From the NCBI GenBank assembly GCA_900660155.1, contig CABFPE010000611.1:171702-235701 (forward strand): 64,000 nt of DNA. Direction: 5' to 3'. Shown piece by piece: positions 60,210-64,000 of this stretch. Position 1 is the stretch's first letter. Each line of letters starts with the position of its first letter. This DNA is from Hofstenia miamia. Lineage: Eukaryota > Xenacoelomorpha > Acoela > Hofsteniidae. The notes under the pieces were generated by a model. It was given only the letters and a program-made list of their open reading frames with translations, searched no databases and was not told the DNA's origin. A program made the position numbers and the translations under genes.

Positions 60210-63200
60210 AGGTATGTTCCGAAAAAGAATGCTTGTGTTTATTTCTCATTGGTAAAATTAAATTGTTAAATTTTAGGTTCATCATGTCTTTTAATTAAAG
60301 GTAATAAATTTGTTTTAAATTAATTTACTGACATTGTAGAGGCTATTATTAAAAAATTTAGTGAAAATATTTAAATTCGATTCCTTCCGAAAATTTTAAG
60401 CTGCTGACTATTGTTTGGAATGCGTAGCTATTTAATATTTTTATATCATAAACAAAACTTTTTCTATCAAAGATGCATTTTCTAGAGAGAATTACTAGCA
60501 CGTGTATCAGCAAAAAACAAATTTCCATCATATTCGTATAGAAAACATCGTTTACTATCCAGACTTTTATTGAAATTTATCAGCAAATGAAGAATATTAA
60601 TCATCAGACAAAAAAGTATAATCGTCTACTTAAAACGGTTCACAACTGATCTTGATTGAATAAACGTCTTTAGTCAACGTTATCACAACGTTACCAACAT
60701 CACCTATTTTTATGAACCCTTGTGCCAAAAACGTGCAAATTTTTTTTACCAACCATCCGGTCTTTATAGTGATTATGTAATTTTTGTCTTCACCAATCAT
60801 TGTGCAGTGTTAATTTCACTTCAATTAATAAGTTCTCGTATTGCACTTGCTTCCGAAATTACTAACATTCACATTTAACAAAAATTACTCCAAAACAAAT
60901 TACAACTGTTCAAGAAATAATGATGCTTCAAACTTTATTTAATTTATGTGCCTTAATGATTTAAGCAGTTCTAGATCAAAGTACTCTAACTTTAATTGAA
61001 TGAAATGATGTCAAGTTAATCATTGAACCTCAAAATTTAGTTCGCGATGATACGTAGTGTGCAATTATTTAAATACAATGCATAGTTACCAAATTTAGTC
61101 AAATAGCGTGAACTTTGTTCAAACTAAAAATCAGATATTTTTACACATTTTAAAGTTTACATTGAACATACAGGGGCCATTTAAAACATTTTGAATGTAG
61201 GTGGTTTGTGCAAAAATTCTAACCTGCATTTTCCAATTCTATTGCAACTTAGTAGCACATTTTTTTGCAAATTTTAAATGACTTGTTAATAAAATATCAT
61301 GAAATGAAAATTTTATTTATTAATTCTTTTGATATTATTCGTTTTTGTAATCTTTTTTATCCTTTTAAAAGAAGCACCTATTGCCAAATTTAGTCTTCTT
61401 AATGGAGACGGGACATTTCATTACACACATGAAGTCTTATTTAATTTATTGAGATACGTTATTTTTAAAAAAATAGGATGTTCCCTACAACAAAGTTGCA
61501 AAAAGTTCTCTAAAGTAACATGTAACACTACAATTAGTTGCAAATCCAAAGGTAAGCACGGGTAAGCAATGCCTACCCACATTTGGGAGCTTATTTTCCC
61601 AGAAGGTTGTAACCGCACAGCCCTTGTTTAGAATCCTATTTGAAAGCGTCCGCCCTTGGTTACGCTCTTGCTTCCCAGAATAAATTTTTTGTGTCTACTC
61701 GAATAAATTTCTTATTCAGAAAAAAATTATAGAAATTCCCCCCACAAATAACCATAAAAAGAATGATATCCCTTGTGATGCTAGAAAAAGTACATTATAA
61801 TAAAAAATATTCGAACAGTTTGAATAACTGCAAATAGCCAAGAGAACACTAGCTTTTAACAACCTTTCCCAAAGGTAGCTATAAATTTGGATACAGCTTT
61901 AAAGCAACATGAACCGCCAATTGATATCTATACTGCGAGACAGTCATAGTAAGAAATTTATACGTAATCCAAAACTTTGTCTTTGACTTTTTGACAATAA
62001 TGATACATATGACGCAGAGAGGTTTGCTGATGCTGATTCTATGGAACTTGGTTAGTTAAGGAAAAAATTGAGTAGTGACGTTCAAGTTATTTTGATTGCT
62101 GCACGATAAGAAAGGCCAATTCAAATCGAGAAAAATTACATGACCAGATTGGATATTCTTCCCAAGTAGAAATTTTAACCTTGGCGGCATTTTCTGCGGT
62201 TCCCCTTGAAAATCCACTTTACTCATACAAGGATTCCTTAGAATAGATTTTAATTTAGTTTTGAAAATATCCTGTCAATTTAAATCAAAGTAAAATTTTT
62301 TTGGACTATGTAAAGAAATTCTTCATTTTTATAAATATAGATGACATGCAGTTTTTGGTTTTTATATTGACAGTACCATCCTCATTTTTGATGTTTTTCT
62401 TATATTCTTAGATAGGAAATTTTAAAACTTTACTTCATTTTCGCAGCTGCAATTAACAAATATGTTAAATTTGTTGTCAAAGGCGCTATCTGCTGTTAAT
62501 ATTAACAGGTGGCAGTTAAATTTGCTTCTAACATAAAAAATAGTATTTTAAACATTTTCTGAGTATAAGCAAATTTAAGAAAAAAATTAATAATTTTTTT
62601 ATAAACACACGTTTTAACTTAAAGCAATCATTGAAATTTTGAATTGTTGTGCCTTCTTCTTTATGGAGTCTTTCACAAACGTCAATAGTCCTTGTGCCTA
62701 ATGAGGAATGCTCGTTCCAGCAAAAGTTTTTTTTCTAGTCTTGATTGGCTGTTAACAGCTTGCAAGCTACTTTTACAATTAACAACGCTGTAATACTGCT
62801 AAGTGAGAGCATGCTAAATTATTGTATCTAATTGCTTAAAGAAACTAAGAATTACTGTAATTCATTAATTTAAATGGCAAAATGCAGAATTAGGAAAAGA
62901 ATTACAAGATTTTGGAATATATTCACCATTTATATTGTTGTGCAATAATTGTAATTAATAAACTTTAGTATCAAAAATAGAATTTATTTAACCTGATTAA
63001 CCGGCTATAACAATATAATTTGCATACCAGGTCTGAATAGTTTGACCGATTGATTGGAACGGATCATGACTTAAAGTGATTTAAATTGAAAACGGGCTTG
63101 GACCTGCATCAGGCTAAGAGAATTTTGTTCAAACGAATACCCTTTGCTTTAAGCCCCTATGTGTTGAGAATAATGGATGTATTAGTTATAAATATCATAT

Positions 63201-63741
63201 TCTATCGCATAATATGCTTTGAAGTGAAAGCCTCTAGTGAGCCATTGAATAAATGGTACTATAATTTATCTACTTTACAACAATTGCCAAAATTAATTGG
63301 CGCATGAAACGTAAGTAAAATGTAACTTTTTTATTTCTTATTTGATAGACAAACTGAATCAAAAATCTAAGATGAGTTAGCACATCTCAGATTACAACAC
63401 ACCATAATACAACTTATTCATGGTCGTCGCATAGTATTGTACAATTCAATTGCATAATGTTATTTTATCTTATGAATACAACAATATTTATAAGTAATAT
63501 AATAGAAAATAGTTTAAAATATCTGAGTGGATTATATGTCAAATTTCAATGCATAAAACTCAAGTCGAATGTACGTATATATATATATATATATATATAT
63601 ATGTAAATAATATACTGCCAATTAACAATTTTTTTTGAAACATATTCATAGTTAAGTGAGGATAACTTTAACCGAAATCATAGAACTAGATTAAAATCGT
63701 TAAATTTATTAATCACAATTAAATTTAGAGTAGTGACCAAG
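60210..63741. other. Non-coding right end
   Basis: No gene, RNA or repeat recognised apart from a (TA)n tract at about 63573-63602. Short open frames at 61329-61565 and 63086-63307 lack recognisable domains. The first begins with a hydrophobic run (FVFVIFFILL) that is common in AT-rich DNA. Confidence 0.4.
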
Positions 63742-63985
63742 TAGTTGATGCTCCAGCATTAATCTTGATTGTAAGTATAGCTGCTATTTGAGAACACATA
63801 CTTGACCCGTTCCAAAAATATTTGCAAGTACTTGATGTTTTAGTTTACAGGTTGCTGGACATTATTTAGTGTTCTTCTCTACAGTTACCAAATTTGGAGA
63901 CAGAAATCTAAGTAATTCTGTAATTTCTGAATGTTGCAGTAAAGCAAGACTAATCTTAAGCTTTGTTGCCAATGAAAAATGGAAA
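63742..63985 (+). repeat. 244-bp repeat, copy 2
   Basis: Almost identical to 39996-40239, followed by (TA)n to the window end. Confidence 0.9.
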
Positions 63986-64000
63986 TATATATATATATAT

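Overview
This window is AT-rich eukaryotic DNA (about 70% A+T by eye). It has introns with GT..AG borders, (TA)n microsatellites, and many decayed non-LTR retrotransposons and DNA transposons. The only host gene family I recognise is a cluster of sigma-class (prostaglandin-D-synthase-like) glutathione S-transferases. Base composition, TATA-type promoters with a non-coding first exon, short introns and the transposon mix suggest an invertebrate animal, perhaps an arthropod such as a copepod or mite. The sequence alone does not fix the organism.

Layout. The cluster reads as three head-to-head pairs, each minus copy facing a plus copy. Pair 1: GST-A (-, 2.39-5.50 kb) and duplicated exon-3 relics F1/F2 (+, 15.7 and 16.9 kb), with orphan plus-strand promoter blocks at 8.7, 9.65 and 11.75 kb. 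Pair 2: GST-B (-, 27.37-29.58 kb, intact) and relic GST-E (+, 33.0-37.3 kb). Pair 3: GST-C (-, 46.6-47.7 kb, nonsense codon) and GST-D (+, 55.3-57.9 kb, intact). Better-preserved copies share one architecture: a conserved promoter (ATGCATATTGGTGCAA element about 10 bp before a TATA box), a non-coding exon 1 of about 60 nt ending in a splice donor, exon 2 (71 codons, thioredoxin-fold domain) and exon 3 (139 codons, helical domain). The protein is 210 aa. Only B and D have open reading frames throughout. A has one frameshift in a T-run and might be functional if that is a sequencing error.

Pair-internal spacers and 3' flanks are also paralogous (5.5-8 kb with 29.6-31.4 kb; 11.0-12.0 with 32.0-33.1 kb; 25.0-26.1 with 45.2-46.0 kb; 17-20, 37-39 and 58-59 kb). 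The cluster therefore probably grew by duplication of a whole divergent pair and then decayed unevenly.

Mobile DNA includes LINE fragments at 0-1.1 (-), 10.3 (+), 26.2-26.7 (+), 44.1-45.2 (-), 48.5 (+), 50.4-52.2 (+) and 59.3-60.2 kb (+). There is a pol relic of an LTR retrotransposon (23.7-24.2 kb, -) inside a 2.2 kb composite with 30-bp inverted ends and self-complementary TTTGGCAAATATTTGCCAAA arrays. Tc1/mariner relics lie at 12.8 (+) and 34.9-35.4 kb (-). Every N in the window is flanked on at least one side by sequence repeated nearby, and several of those repeats are (almost) identical, so part of the apparent duplication may be an assembly artefact. I saw no tRNA, rRNA, CRISPR array or bacterial operon.
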